From Tricholoma matsutake (lineage: Eukaryota; Basidiomycota; Agaricomycetes; Agaricales; Tricholomataceae): a stretch of 64,000 nt of DNA. The notes under the pieces were generated by a model. That model was not told the DNA's origin. It was given only the letters and a program-made list of their open reading frames with translations, and made no database searches. Numbering within the stretch: position 1 is the stretch's first letter; every line of letters begins with the position of its first letter. The stretch is taken from the NCBI GenBank assembly GCA_026075535.2, contig AP026550.1, positions 4,030,001-4,094,000 on the forward strand, written 5' to 3'. Shown piece after piece: positions 23,760-35,601 of the stretch. Position numbers and translations under genes: made by a program.

Positions 23760-26010
23760 GTGCAAGAAGGTAAAAGAAGGAGGATTGAACCAGAAGAACT
23801 GAAAGAACTGGAAGAATCTAGAATCGTGAAGGTCAAAGACGATACCGTCTCCCTTGGATCAGAGCCTCCAGTTTCTGATGAAGAAGTGTGGAAGGCCATC
23901 AACAAGATGCTCCTTGATAAACCACTTGAAACAGGTGGATATGATGACAAGTCAGTCCTTTTCCCTGCCACAAGCACAAAGATGAATATTCCAATAATTA
24001 CAGCAAACTTTTCATGTGAAATCTTACCGCTATTAAATGTATCATGGAACTATTTAGATCTTAACATATGTGTTATGTGTGCAAATGGAAATTGTAAGAA
24101 AGGTGCTGACTGGATCATGGATTCAGGCACATCAAAATACTTCACTAGTGAAATAAAAGATTTCGCTTCTTACAAGCCTTTACCAAGAAAGGACTCTACC
24201 TTGGTTCAAACAGCCAAAGGTACTACTCATATAGTAGGAGAAGGAGCAGTTTTCATTAGACATCAGATAGTATGTCACAGGAAATCAGAGATGCATAAAA
24301 TGTGATTATACTCCATCTACTACATATCTGACTGTAGTATTCAACTACTGTCAATGGGTGTCTTTTTACAAGATGGAAGTGATGTGTGTGGTTCCTCTGC
24401 ACACATTTCATTTTTTGAGAAAGGAAACTCAATATTAGATTGTGTCCCTCTTAGGAGATGCAACACAATCTATTGGGCTCGGACTCATATATTGAGCACC
24501 AAGAGGATCAATATCGCGACCATGTATGTCGCTGACTATTTGACTTGGCATAGGCAACTTGGACACCCATTCAAAGAGGTGCTAGGGAAAATGCCCAACA
24601 GCACCATAAAACTCCCAAGGAATTTAATTATTCCTAAAGACAAAATTATATATCCAGGGTGCACTGAAGGTAAAATAACATCAAAATCTTTTTCCGAATC
24701 AAATTCACGTGCAGAAAAATTCTTTGAATTAATACATTCTGATCTAAAGGAACTGCCGGTACTATCATACCACAAACATAAATACTTCATTATATTTCTA
24801 GATGACAAAACGTCACATATCTGGGTCCAAAGCCTTAGAAAAAAGTCTGACGCTGCTGCAGCGATTAGACAATTTCAGGTAATGGCTTTGACCCAGTATG
24901 GCACTACAATCAAGTGCTGGCATATTGATCCAGGGGGGGAGTTCAAAGATTGTGAGCTACAAAATATGCTCAAGAATTTTAGCATCAAACTAGAGATGTC
25001 CACACCCCACGTTCACCAATAGAATGGGCACACAGAGCGCACCATAAAAACAATAATGGAAAAGTCGCAAACCCTGCAATTTACCACTTGTCTACCACAA
25101 TCATGGTGGGAATTTTGCATTGAACATGCAACACACCTATACAAACAAATCCCAATAAGGTGCCTGAAATGACTGACACCTTTTGAGGACCTGAATAAAG
25201 TCTGCCCAGATCTAAACGATCTGAAGGTCTTTGGTTGCAGTGCTTACATCTATCTATCCAAGGAGAAATGTCCAACTACATTAGCTCCTCGATCGGAGTT
25301 AATGATGTACCTTGGATTAGAAGATGGCATTAAAGCATACCGTTTCATGCGACTTAGTGGCACAATATTCATTGGTGCTATGGCACTATTTGATGAAACA
25401 TTGTTCCCATGCTGTCCCAGAGCTAAAACTCCTGCCAAGACAGACCTTGGTGATTTTCCACCTCCAGAACCAGAAGATGATGACCACTCATCTGGAATGG
25501 ATGGTGATGATTTTATACTGCCACAAAATCCACCCCTTCCTCTGTCATCAGAAAAAGATGATGATGATGTACCAAGTGAGCAAAAGGCACATGACAATGC
25601 GACTGATGCTCCTCCTCCGCCACCTCCAGTAACCACTGAGGACTTTCATCCAAGACGTGATGATCAACAGGAATGGCAGCAATTGCCCCACCAATCAGGC
25701 AGGAGGAGGAACATCCCAAACTGTCCTGGCAATACCTATGAAGAGAAGTGACTCCCCTCTGACATAGAGAGAGACATTGCACGTGATCAATATTGGAAGA
25801 GATCTGTGAGTCAAGATTCAGATCATAACCAAACATGACCACAATATTAACAGCAAGAACCGGTTGCTGGACTGAGTTCAGCACCCCATGAGAGTGTGCC
25901 TGATTCCAATAATCAAGAACATGATCACCCAATGGGGGAACCGGACGAAGCAGGTTATATTAAAAAGATAACCAAGGAAGGTGGAGATAAGCTTATTCAC
26001 TGGCTGTTGT
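23760..26010 (+). pseudogene. Copia pol remnant: protease, GAG-pre-integrase, integrase
   Basis: One frame runs through the whole segment with interruptions. The aspartic protease motif is DSGTSKYF (about 24121). The GAG-pre-integrase and zinc region is LTWHRQLGHP (about 24540) with a weak second half (YPGCTEGK). The integrase core has HSDLKEL, HIDPGGEF and NGHTERTIKTIME, plausible D, D and E positions. A linker DLNDLKVFGCSAY is followed by a long acidic/proline-rich region (25440-25660) and EGGDKLIHWLL at the insertion site. In-frame stops: TGA 24303, TAG 25020, TGA 25170, TGA 25749, TGA 25836 and TAA 25848. The element cannot express a polyprotein. Confidence 0.8.
26006..26010. repeat. Left target-site duplication of the chromovirus
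   Basis: GTTGT directly precedes the 5' LTR start (TGTTAGG) and is repeated at 52669-52673 after the 3' LTR end (CCTAACA). Confidence 0.9.
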
Positions 26011-26060
26011 TGTTAGGAAACCACCCCATTACCTAATAAAATTTCATTTTTACTTTATTA
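26011..26060 (+). repeat. 5' LTR, first 50 bp
   Basis: Identical to the first 50 bp of the 3' LTR (52267-52316), ending CTTTATTA where Helitron DNA begins. Confidence 0.9.
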
Positions 26061-26152
26061 CAAGCTTTTTTAATGTGCCTTCGGCACACGGGTGATATTT
26101 ATATTTATATCTACACATCTTTATATATGTGCTATGATACATTATATTACTA
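26061..26152 (-). repeat. Detached 3' tail of the minus-strand Helitron
   Basis: Read on the minus strand this 92-bp AT-rich piece ends in a hairpin (CGTGTGCCGAAGGCACA) about a dozen bases from the LTR junction. It most simply belongs downstream of the minus-strand Rep-helicase gene that stops at 39143 and was separated from it by a 13-kb insertion between an A and a T. Confidence 0.5.
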
Positions 26153-26255
26153 GGTGCCGCTGCAAGCACCGGCAGAAACCTTGCTTATCATTCCCAGGCT
26201 GATAATCTACTTCCCATGTTTCATTATGGCGTTGTAATACATAGGTGTACGGTAG

Positions 26256-28856
26256 TTATGTCCACAGCTCGGCTGCGGTCATTCCTCTCAACTCTACCAT
26301 TTCAAAGGAGTCCCATGCCAAGCACCAGGTAGGTTGGTCTCTTTGCAAGCTTTTCACCATCATCCAAGGCTTCAACAGCCCTAGACGCCGTGCCACCCCT
26401 TTCGCGCTTGAATCATCTTTAGATGACAATCCCCCAGTCAGCCTTGGCATGAGCATGTTCACATCTACCGACCTCAACAGTCCTTCATGCCTCCCCTCCA
26501 CCGCCACCAATGTGAATTCCAAAAAATTCCAGTTCTCAAAACCTACCTCTCATTGCATGTACGCCATCACCTGTTCTGATTCCTCGGAATGTGTTAAGCT
26601 GTGTGGCCCCAAATGTTAGCTCACAATTTACTATGATGTGAAGTAGACCAACTGGTGTACTGTAGTTAACACAGATTCCAGTCCTTCCATGTCCAAGGTG
26701 TGAAACTCGTGCGACTGATACCCATCTCCTCCGAAACAGAGCATCCTCACTTGTTTGGCCTCGCTCCATGACCTTGATCTGATGATGCATCTCGCCGCTG
26801 CCACAATCTTCTCCCGCCAGTTTGCAGGCTCGAAATAGTTGAGGGTTGTCATAGCCAGTGCAATCTCGGCAGTGTATGACCCTTGGAGAGCGCTGTAAAA
26901 TATCTCTTGTTCATGTTGGACAAGCAGCCCCTCAGCTGATCCCATTGGACGCCACTCGAACAAATGTGATGCACACTCTGTAGCGCAACGTTTCGGTATG
27001 TTCCCATTCTTGATTTTCCTGTTGCACTCTTCACCACTGTAAACCCTGTTGTACACTGCTCTCATGTCGCAACCCATTGTGGTAGGGCGCACATTGTCTG
27101 TCCATAGCACCATCCTAAGAGCCAACGTGTTTGCAACCCGGTGCTCCATGGTTGCCAAGAAAGCCAGGGTTTCCCCGAACATCCCAGCTTGTGAATTATA
27201 GAAGTTGAGCAAATGAGAAACCACTGTTCTGGAAGCGCGGTGAAAATTGTGTGCCACCGTACGTGGACTCTCATCCAAACAGGAGCTGTGGAACATGCCT
27301 GTGACATTGCGCAGGTGCTCGCTGTACGCAGCCGCCCCTCATGTTGTATCGATCGGGATGTTCTTGCCCGACTCCAGGCCCAACAGAAAGTCCAGTTGAC
27401 CGACCCTCGCAGAGATCCCATCTGCTTTGCTGTGGAGCACAGCTCCTGTGATGTCTGCTCCTATCACCTTTGCCAACAGCACATTTAGGTACTTGAGGCA
27501 TACTCCCCAGCATGCACCTTCCACCTGTCCAGGTATTCGTGCAGCCACTATAGCTACCTCATCACGCTGACGCGTCTCCAACAGCAAATGGAAAAATCCT
27601 GGTTGGTTGTCAAAATGTTTACTGTTGTGAGTGGCTGCCCACTTTCCCATTTCTCGTGCTCCTCCTGTGGCCGCCAGCTTGAACGGCACATGGCCGTGAG
27701 GGAAAATGTGAGGGAACACTTTGGCAAAAGTGTCGTCATCTACCAGAGGGACTGTCAGTTCATTAGTCTTTGTCAAATTATGCCCATCATTACTTACAAT
27801 CTTTGTAATGGTCGAACACTCTGTCGAGCAACAGTGTTTCTAAAGGTTTTAGTTAGTAAGCAACTCAGTTACTAGTAACACTGTCAATCACTGGCTCTCT
27901 CTTCCACCTGCTGTGCAATCCAGTCTGGCAGACCATCTTCTGGCAGTTGCTGCACCCTGTCAGCGTCTAGTGCCACATTTTCATAAAAAGGGTTGTTTGA
28001 TTGCAGCCACTCGAGTGCTTCTACCACACGTGCTTTCCGGATAGTGAGTTGCATAAGACTGGGCAGTGTCGTTGACTTTTCCAGATGCCAATCAAGAAGC
28101 ACCACGCGCTGGACATCGTGGTTCCTCAAAGGCAGTGTGCAGTGTGTGACGGCACACGTTCGGGCTCTGGGAGTAATCTTCAATGACGGCATTGCTGTTC
28201 CCAAGTCAGAAAATGAGACAATGTACTCCAGAGGTAAGCACAGTGCTATGTACAGTGTCTCGAGAAAAGTGAGGCCCTGGAGTGCATTAGGAACTGTGCC
28301 GATGTTGTGGTTGCTGTTGAGTGCTGCCCCAGGGGCATGTCCTTCGTGTAACTGATCTAAACATTCCTCGCAGACCCTTGCACTTTGAATACCATCTTGT
28401 GCCATCAAACTGTCGTGGCAGAGCATCATCCCTTCCGACAACATTTCACCTCGCAATTTACTCTCTGGCAATGGCCCCAGTGATCCACAGGAGGCGAGGT
28501 CGACCAGGCTGATGGTTTGCAATTCATACAGCCCAAAAGTGTGAGCACATACCGTGCAAGCGAAGAACCCCTTCGTACAAGCCATTTCCTCGACAAACAT
28601 AGCGGTGTTCTTCTGTCTTCTAGCCTGTTCAGATTCAGTGGGTTGAGTTAGGGGAGTCATGACTGCTGGCACAACTTGTTTCCTGTACTCCTTTTGTGCC
28701 CGGGCTGTTCTTTCGTGGGCTCTTTTTTGGGATATAGGCCCCTTTAAATGTGAGCCCCTCCCTACCCCCTCTTTCTTTTTTGGTAGCTGTTTTTTTTTGG
28801 GACACAGGCCCCTTTCGAGGCGAACATTTGCGATCTCTCAATTTATTGGCATCCAT
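26256..28856 (-). pseudogene. Helitron Rep-like protein without HUH motif or helicase
   Basis: Minus-strand segments: 28856-28640 (Lys-rich, KKTATKKERGG, with a small frame break), 28700-27884, about 27848-27339, 27338-26631 and a tail to 26256. The second has a Cys-rich patch (CTVCAHTF, CEECLDQLHEG) and RKARVVEALEWLQSNNPFYE, matching the plus-strand Helitron's RVLDALLWLKGNNPLYA region (DUF6570-like). KVFPHIFPHGHVPF matches the start of the Helitron N-domain. MFGETLAFLATMEH followed by NTLALRMVLW aligns with the plus element's IFGKIGAYIGTVEA and GTLHLHMILW, so the catalytic H-L-H is A-L-R. No helicase follows. In-frame TGA at 27341-27339, TAG at 26631 and TGA near 26565 suggest decay. It may be a relic or a non-catalytic accessory paralogue. 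Confidence 0.6.
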
Positions 28857-29175
28857 TTACGCTTCATTCTGAGGTCGGTCATAGTTTAGGATGCGGATTT
28901 ACTTTTTTCTTTGAGTGCCCCCACCTCCAATGATTGCGATGTAGTGGTTTTAAAAATGGCCAATGCTAATGATGTTATTCCAAATTCACTTGATGACCTG
29001 CTGCTCGTTCTAGCACTTCTGTCTCAGTAACAAGATCTGTCACTGCTTCACAACCAGCATCGACACTTAGCAGTCTTTTGGTGCCTTTTTCTACAATTGA
29101 AGTGCCTTGACTGGTGGATTATCCTATGTAACATTGTTAGCTATTTGAGAAATCTCGTGGGGGATGCAGGCTCGC

Positions 29176-29778
29176 TTACTCATGTAACAGGTATTCTACC
29201 AGCGCTCTATCCCGCTCCTTGATGTTGGCAACCCCTATATGTGCCTGTGTTTTGAGCACCAGCACTTCACCAACGACAGGCACCATCGAAAGCGACAGCT
29301 TCTTGATGCAATGGTTATGCACAGCACAAACATCATCTTGCGGCTGGAAGAAGAAGTGGAAGGTGTCGCTGCCAGGGAAGAGAGTTACTGTCTCGTGATA
29401 GTAAGGCAAGTTATCGCAAACCCCCTCTTCATCATGCTCATAAAACCAGAGATCTGTGTGCAAATCTCTAACAGCCACAATAGCTGAAGGCCCGACTTCA
29501 AGAGGCACCGGCACAAAATGTGTTGTCAAAGATTGAGTTCCAAAGAGCAAGCCTTGAAATGTCATTGACGCTGGCTGGCAAAGGCTCCAGATCCAGGCTT
29601 GGTAAGTTGATGAAGCACACTCACCGGCGACGCAGTCAACACCTTGGCATGTCGAAGTGATATGGTACCGGAATTCATCTGTGGCGTAACCAAGAAGAGC
29701 AGAGTGACTCGATGGGTTGTCGAAGTCAGAATGACCACATTTATAGCACAGGAACAGGCATGTCAGATATATACCCAC
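29176..29778 (-). CDS. Hypothetical protein in the left Helitron arm
   Basis: An intact 200-codon minus-strand frame: FLCYKCGHSDFDNPSSH, CQGVDCVAGECASSTYQ, FVPVPLEVGPSAIVAVRDLH, LFPGSDTFHFFFQPQDDVC. Several Cys pairs (CYKCG, CQGVDCVAGEC) could bind a metal but no known finger spacing is evident. It lies upstream of the Rep-like gene on the same strand. It could be cargo captured by a Helitron or a normal component of this element group. No homologue is recognised. Confidence 0.45.
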   Translation of the reverse strand: MGIYLTCLFLCYKCGHSDFDNPSSHSALLGYATDEFRYHITSTCQGVDCVAGECASSTYQAWIWSLCQPASMTFQGLLFGTQSLTTHFVPVPLEVGPSAIVAVRDLHTDLWFYEHDEEGVCDNLPYYHETVTLFPGSDTFHFFFQPQDDVCAVHNHCIKKLSLSMVPVVGEVLVLKTQAHIGVANIKERDRALVEYLLHE

Positions 29779-30571
29779 TTTTTGCTCCTATTGTTGAACA
29801 ATCATGGAGATTTGTGGTATGTTCACGAGTGGCAATAGTGGTGGCATTCCTTCGCCAGCAACCACAGGAGTTTAGTATACATGAAAGCTGACTTGGGGCA
29901 ATTTTTCATCCTCCCGCACTGTTGAAAGCCTTGTTACACAATGCCAATAGAATGTTCCCCTGTGAAGCAACAGAAAAAACCCCTAGACCTGTTATGAAAC
30001 ATTGTCTGACTGTTCGCCGCATGCCACATTCGAAACCAATGCTTCTAGAAAACCCCTACACCTATGGAAAGTTTGATGGTCGTGCTCTCATAATTAGCTC
30101 TAAATGAACTTGCCACTTATATGGAGAGGAGGTGTTTCTCATGGAGCATCATACATCAACCCAAATTGTGAACGACCTGCAGTGACAAAACATCTATATA
30201 TACAGCTGGAGAATATATACCAGCGGCAGGATGGAACTCCTATACAACATTTACACCAAGAAACTGTTAGATACCCGCAGAAATCTCTTCTGCAGGACCC
30301 TTGTCAATCAAATCTTTGATGGGAGCTCCCACTGTCTTCCACACTTTTTTTGCCACAGAATGCTCACCGTCCTCCAAGGCATGTTTCCCAGCAGCAGCGA
30401 TCCTAACGTTGTGGACAATTGCGGTCGCCAAGTCAGCATTTGCCAGTGAAACCACCTGCGCGGCTACAGTAATGCCAAATCAGTTCCGCAATCTCCCCAT
30501 ATCATATATAATGAGCCACGTGCCTTGGTTATCATGAACTTGTATGACCGTTGAGTTTGGAATAACCCCAC

Positions 30572-31818
30572 TTAAATCTGCACAGGCAACAATCTCCTGA
30601 GGGGCCACAGCAGACTCTGCGACATGTCAGGAACAGCAAAGGGCATAGAAGATAACATGGTCAAGCAACTCACGGTGAGGCATGGAGAGTGGAGCGGTTT
30701 GCAAACTGACTTGCAAAGTGTTGGAGATTGCTTGTGGCCCTTCGCGAATGGAAGTCCCTGCTGCAGCAATGTCACAAACATGATTGGCTCATAGGAGAGA
30801 CAACATACATTGGTTTACTACCAAAGCGGTCAAGGTGGGAAGTGGCACAGGGCCAGCCCTGATATCCTGACGAGTAGACACTGTAGCATGATGTTTAAGG
30901 ACCATCACTTGTTGAGGGATGGCTGAAAAGGAGTCATAACCTTCCCTCTTGATGTGGTGATGTTTGAGGATATAGTGCACTTCGACCAATGCGCCGAGAA
31001 GCAGCTCATTGGCCTCAGAGCATTCAACAAAGGAACCACGCTCGTCATAGATAGGAAGGGGTGAGAACTGATGTGTATGAATCAGCTGATTGCGAGCCTC
31101 CAGGTGTTCCACAGGGTAGGGCCACTTCAGAGTCTCATCATCAACTGATCCCTCTTCAAGATGGTAAGCGTTCACTACATCTACAACTAAACTGATGCAA
31201 AGCTAACCTTCTTCACAGTCTGTGTCAAATGTGGATGCAGTGGTAGACGTGAGAGTGGGAGTGAGCAGGTGCTTATGCTACAGACAAGTCATACTTTAAA
31301 TGCCCTCCTCCCAAAAAAATAACGAAAATTACCCTTTTAACCCATGCAGGTACCGCAAAATGCGCTGACATGTCTTGCACAGTCGATCCTATGAAAAATC
31401 TGTCATCCTTCGTTGACATGATATTTCCCTGGACGGCGAGTGTGGTTTTTAAGAAGCGGTCGAAGTCCTCAGCCAGGCCAGCATGTTGAGGGCATGTCAG
31501 TACAAAAGTGTTTTTGGTGTCTTGTAAAGGTTTAGGATATTTGTCGTTGTAATTTCCCAAAGGACCGCAGCAAAGGCGGTCATCGATAACCTCACCCACT
31601 ATAACACAGACAACTTCTGCGCCATTGTCCTTGGTCACTAAAACATGGCCAGTGCCATGTCTTTTCCAACCGACTTTGGAAAAAAAACCAGTACTCGCAA
31701 CATATGAAGGTGTGGCAAGCAGGCGTGCACGGAGAGTAGCGATATCAAGCATGTTCTGTTCAGAGGATGGTTTGGTACAGTATGACGCCTTCCTCTCACA
31801 ATACTTATATACACTCAC
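30572..31818 (-). CDS. Spliced hypothetical gene in the left Helitron arm
   Basis: Minus-strand exons are 31818 to about 31335 (MLDIATLRARLLATPSYVAS, VLVTKDNGAEVVCVIVGEV, AHFAVPAWVKR) and about 31175-30810 (AYHLEEGSVDDETLKWPYPV, HQFSPLPIYDERGSFV, LLGALVEVHYILKHHHIKRE). The first is followed by a GTAATTTTCG donor. The second block resembles a motif I recall from many mushroom hypothetical proteins (PLP-YD-G, RG-LV-V-F-L-HW). A short third segment to 30572 is uncertain. A nearby plus-strand frame at 30301-30537 is a shadow. Function unknown; position makes it Helitron cargo or a component of the left arm. Confidence 0.45.
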
Positions 31819-32394
31819 ACAACCCCAATAGAGCTGCAGAGGGGTCCCAACAGGCGACTGTCTGAAGACTGCGGCAAGGATGTCTCACCTCTTCGACACA
31901 AAAAACTTTTTGCCAACGGTTTCAGCCAAGCTGTTGGGAAGCCATGAGATCAGTGAGTAAGCCACCTGACACGCGGAGAAACATAAAGTAACTTAACCAG
32001 TCAGTGTGAATGTCCTGTTTGCACCGTCTTTGTCCTCGTTGTCTGCGGTTTTACTCCTGACAAGCAGTCTCGCCCTTTTCCCCCCAGTGAATTCTTGCAG
32101 AACAATGATTGTCGTAGGTCTGGCCAGATTCCACAACCCTTTTTAATCCACAGACACTTACAGTACTAGCAGTCTTAGCATATAGCGCTCAGGGCAGAGG
32201 GTCAGAACACATTTCCTTGTTAATATTTACAGACATTGCTTGGTGAGTGGGAACACGCTCCAGGCCTCGCACCAGCTGACATAGGGGTAGGACATCCCCA
32301 GAGGCCTTCATAGACTATGTATTGCATTTATAGACCAAGGGAGACATCTGCGGCTGTGAGACTAAAGTAGCATCTGAGTATAGGGGGTCGATCT
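31819..32394. other. Divergent intergenic region of the head-to-head insert
   Basis: About 575 bp between the minus-strand genes on the left and the plus-strand Rep gene on the right. It is the only candidate for shared promoters of the two arms and for their 5' ends. No TC start, TATA box or terminal repeat could be assigned with confidence. Confidence 0.4.
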
Positions 32395-35300
32395 GTGGGC
32401 AGGCGGTTGCGTATCCGCACGTCTGCTCAATTTCTGTTGTCATACATTAGGAGAAGCTTGTTTTTCATGAGTGATGGTATGGACATGGCCTCCACATGTG
32501 TTAGCGATGAAGACATTGTCCATGCAGTCTCGTCCATGACTTTAGCCAAAGTGTTCAGTATTTGCAATGCAATTACCATGTTGCCTCCACCATGCAAAAG
32601 AACGAGGCAGCTGCTTGCATTTCAACTTAAGCGTACATCAGAGGTCTCCAAAGAAGCCCTTATGCAAGCTCTACCATTCAATAAAAAGCGGAAGGCTCCA
32701 AGGAAGCCAGAGTCAAGAAACATCCAGCCATTCCTGCAGTCAGGGGAGGAGGGAGGACGTGAACCATTTCAGGGGCCAGCAGAGGGCTTCCTCAGAGCAC
32801 CATCCATGTCGACAATCCATGACTGTATTACACAATACATTGAAGGGACGTCTAACAAAGCCCTCCGACAGATCATATGCATAGTTTGTGCACAGGAGTT
32901 TTTGAAGGGAGAGGTGTCACCATGCGTGTTGGCAGGGTTGTCGAACACCCACTTGCTGGTACCCACAGAGACTCACCATTCACACCACTTGACAGATGGG
33001 ATGTTGCTTTACCACCCAGCAATTGACAAGGAAAGGAAAGGGCATTTGTGCCACAAATGTGAATGCCACTTGAAGTCCCAAAAAAAGCCCCCGTTAGCCT
33101 TGGCAAATGGCATGTGGGTAGGCGAGGTGCCTTTCCAGTTGTCGGTCTTGACTTTGCCAGAACGAATGCTGATTGCCAGATATTTTCCGGCGGCTTACAT
33201 TGTCAAAATGTTTCCGAAGAAGAAGGGTGCTTGCTTCTGGGACAAGAAAATGATGAACAGTGGTTTGAGAGGGAATGTATCCATGTACAAACTCAACATC
33301 AGCGATCTTGGTGATATGGTCACAGGCACGATCATGCCACCTCCTGCTCAGATCCTTGCGGCGACAATAGGAATCACATTTGTAGGCCCTACAGGCTTCC
33401 GAGAGCATACCCTTCCAGATTTTTTCCGGGTGCGGAGACAGCGGGTGCTAGACGCCCTGCTATGGCTAAAAGGCAACAATCCTTTATATGCTGACATCAC
33501 AGTCACAAATGAAAGGCTCGACCAACTACCAATTGATGGTATTCCAGAGGAGCTGCTCACTGTAACCAAGGTGTCCGATGACACCAGTTTGCTTGTGCAG
33601 GAGCATGCTTCGTACATTCCACAGGATGATGAGGACAGCACAGAGTTCATGTTGGCAGCAGGGGCAGCAGGTAGGTGAATTCACTACACCGCTAGCCTAA
33701 ACTTGAAAACAGTTGTGTTGTATGTAGGAGTGATGGACCTGGATCCGCAACCACATGCAGAGCTGCAGGATGAGGTTGCAAAAGGTTAGTCTATCGAGCA
33801 AATGATTGACAATCCTACAAAACTGTTAACAGATCCTGCGATCATTGCCTTCCAAGCCATGGGTGTGGTAGACGTTGCAGGAGCCAATATACCACACAGC
33901 GACATTCTTGCACACACTTTTTCAAACACGGTGAACGTGCCTATCCCAGACTTCACCATACAGCGGAGCAGTGCCTTTATGAACAAGTATCCATGAGTTA
34001 ATCCGCTAACGGGTGAACAAAGTGATGGGGGACCATGTGACCCAAATCACTTGTTAGGTGCATTCCCTGTTCTGTTCCCGTTTGGCAAAGGGGGGTTCAA
34101 AGTTGGGCGAGAAATGGTGGTACCTTATGAGAAGCATGTACGCTGGGCACTGCATTACACAGATCGCAGGTTCAGAAAGGACCTGCATTTCATCTTTCAG
34201 GTTTTTGGTGTGATACAAAAGCGTCAAGTATGTCGCTCGGCTGCCCTTCAAATCAATCGCAGCAGCTTTCGGGCATTGGAACCGGTCATTGCCAAAGTGA
34301 CCAGCTCAGATTTGAAACGGGCGAGTGCTGAAGAAAGTCGCAGAGTGCCATTCTCCAACCCAAGTGTCAAAGCACTGAGGTCACAACTCACAGCTGTTCG
34401 AGCAAACGTCATGGGAACAGATGAGTCCCAGACACAAATTAGGTCGAAGATATGGTCAACAGCTGTGATGAAAGGTCCTCCGTCCTTGTGGATCACTATC
34501 AATCCATCAGACACTCATGATCCAGTGGTGCAAGTTTTTGCAGGAGAGGAGATCGACATGGACACTTTTGCAGCCACTAGTGGCCCAGACGCTACACAAT
34601 GGGCACTTATGATTGCCGCAGACCCCTATGCAGCTGCAAAGTTTTTCCACTTCACTATCAATTTGGTGTTGCAGGCTCTTTTTGGGATCGATGCTGGGGC
34701 AAAGAGACAGAGGATCAGGCGCAAGGAAGGTATATTCGGTAAAATTGGTGCCTACATAGGCACTGTAGAAGCCCAAGGGCGGGGAACCCTCCATCTCCAC
34801 ATGATCTTATGGATAGAAGGCACGCCGTGTGCTACCAAAATGAAGGAGTCACTGGGGGATAATAACTTTAGACAGCAAGTTAAGACGTATATCCAAACCA
34901 CCATTCGTGCAGATCTGGATGGCATGGGAGCAGCAGAGGTGCTGAAGATAGAGAAAAAGAAAGCGGTTACATATGCCCGACCAGCAGATCCACAAGCCAG
35001 GGATGCAGAGGAAAGTTTGAAGCAGATTGAATGACATTTGGCTCGAGCAGTCCAGATCCACCAGTGTTCTTTGGACAACTGTCTGGTGGTGAAAAATAGT
35101 CGCCAACAATGCAAGAGGTGGGCTCCATTCCCCACAGCAATGGAGGATTGGATTGATGCCACAGGACAATGGGGACCACATCGTTCTTACAGGTATTTGA
35201 ACAACTGGAACCCAGCTTTACTACACTGTCTACGGGCCAACCATGACATGAAACTGATCACGAATGGAGAAGACACCAACGACCTGTCATTTTACATCAC

Positions 35301-35601
35301 AAACTACACTACCAAAAAACAGACTAAATCTTTGAACACGTCTGCACTGTTGGCCACCCGGTTAGCATACCACGTTAAACAGGAGAGGCACAACACGAAT
35401 TGCATAGACATAAACAAGAAACTCATTCAGAGGTGTGCAAACATGTTGACCCATCAACAGGAATTTAGTGCCCCGGAAGTCATGAACTACTTGATGGGTT
35501 GGGGAGACCGTTTCCTGTCACACAATTATGTTGACATTTATTGGGACACCATTCTCCGTGCAGTGAAGACAGCATTCCCAGAGTTAAACCCGAGATGGTA
35601 A
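32395..35601 (+). pseudogene. Helitron Rep part of the right arm
   Basis: One frame holds across the segment after removing a 57-bp GT-AG intron (33671-33727). The first part has Cys pairs (ICIVCAQEF, CHKCECHLK) and RVLDALLWLKGNNPLYA, typical of the region ahead of the Helitron N-domain (DUF6570-like). FPFGKGGFKVGREM, RFRKDLHFIFQVFGVIQKRQ and WITINPSDTHDP follow. The rolling-circle Rep motifs are GRGTLHLHMILW (HUH, H-L-H) and YITNYTTKKQ (paired tyrosines four residues apart). Stops at TAG 33787, TGA 33994 and TGA 35032 break the frame. After 35601 the path to the helicase needs an intron (GTAAGCCG) and at least one frame correction. The protein would nick and join DNA strands in rolling-circle transposition; this copy is probably dead. 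Confidence 0.85.

Larger units (their letters stand above)
22890..26010 (+). mobile_element. Ty1/copia retrotransposon, 5' portion
   Basis: Gag-like sequence (about 23147-23449) is followed by protease, GAG-pre-integrase and integrase in the copia order (protease and integrase before reverse transcriptase). The element is cut at 26010 by a chromovirus; its reverse-transcriptase portion resumes at 52674. The 5' LTR and start were not found, so the left edge is approximate. Frame continuity across the insertion (HWL-LSKAVTP) shows that both portions were one element. Confidence 0.85.

Noticed and set aside
30104..31831. Plus-strand frames at 30.1-31.8 kb
   Set aside because: Short, without motifs, and antisense to longer minus-strand exons that have a plausible splice structure.
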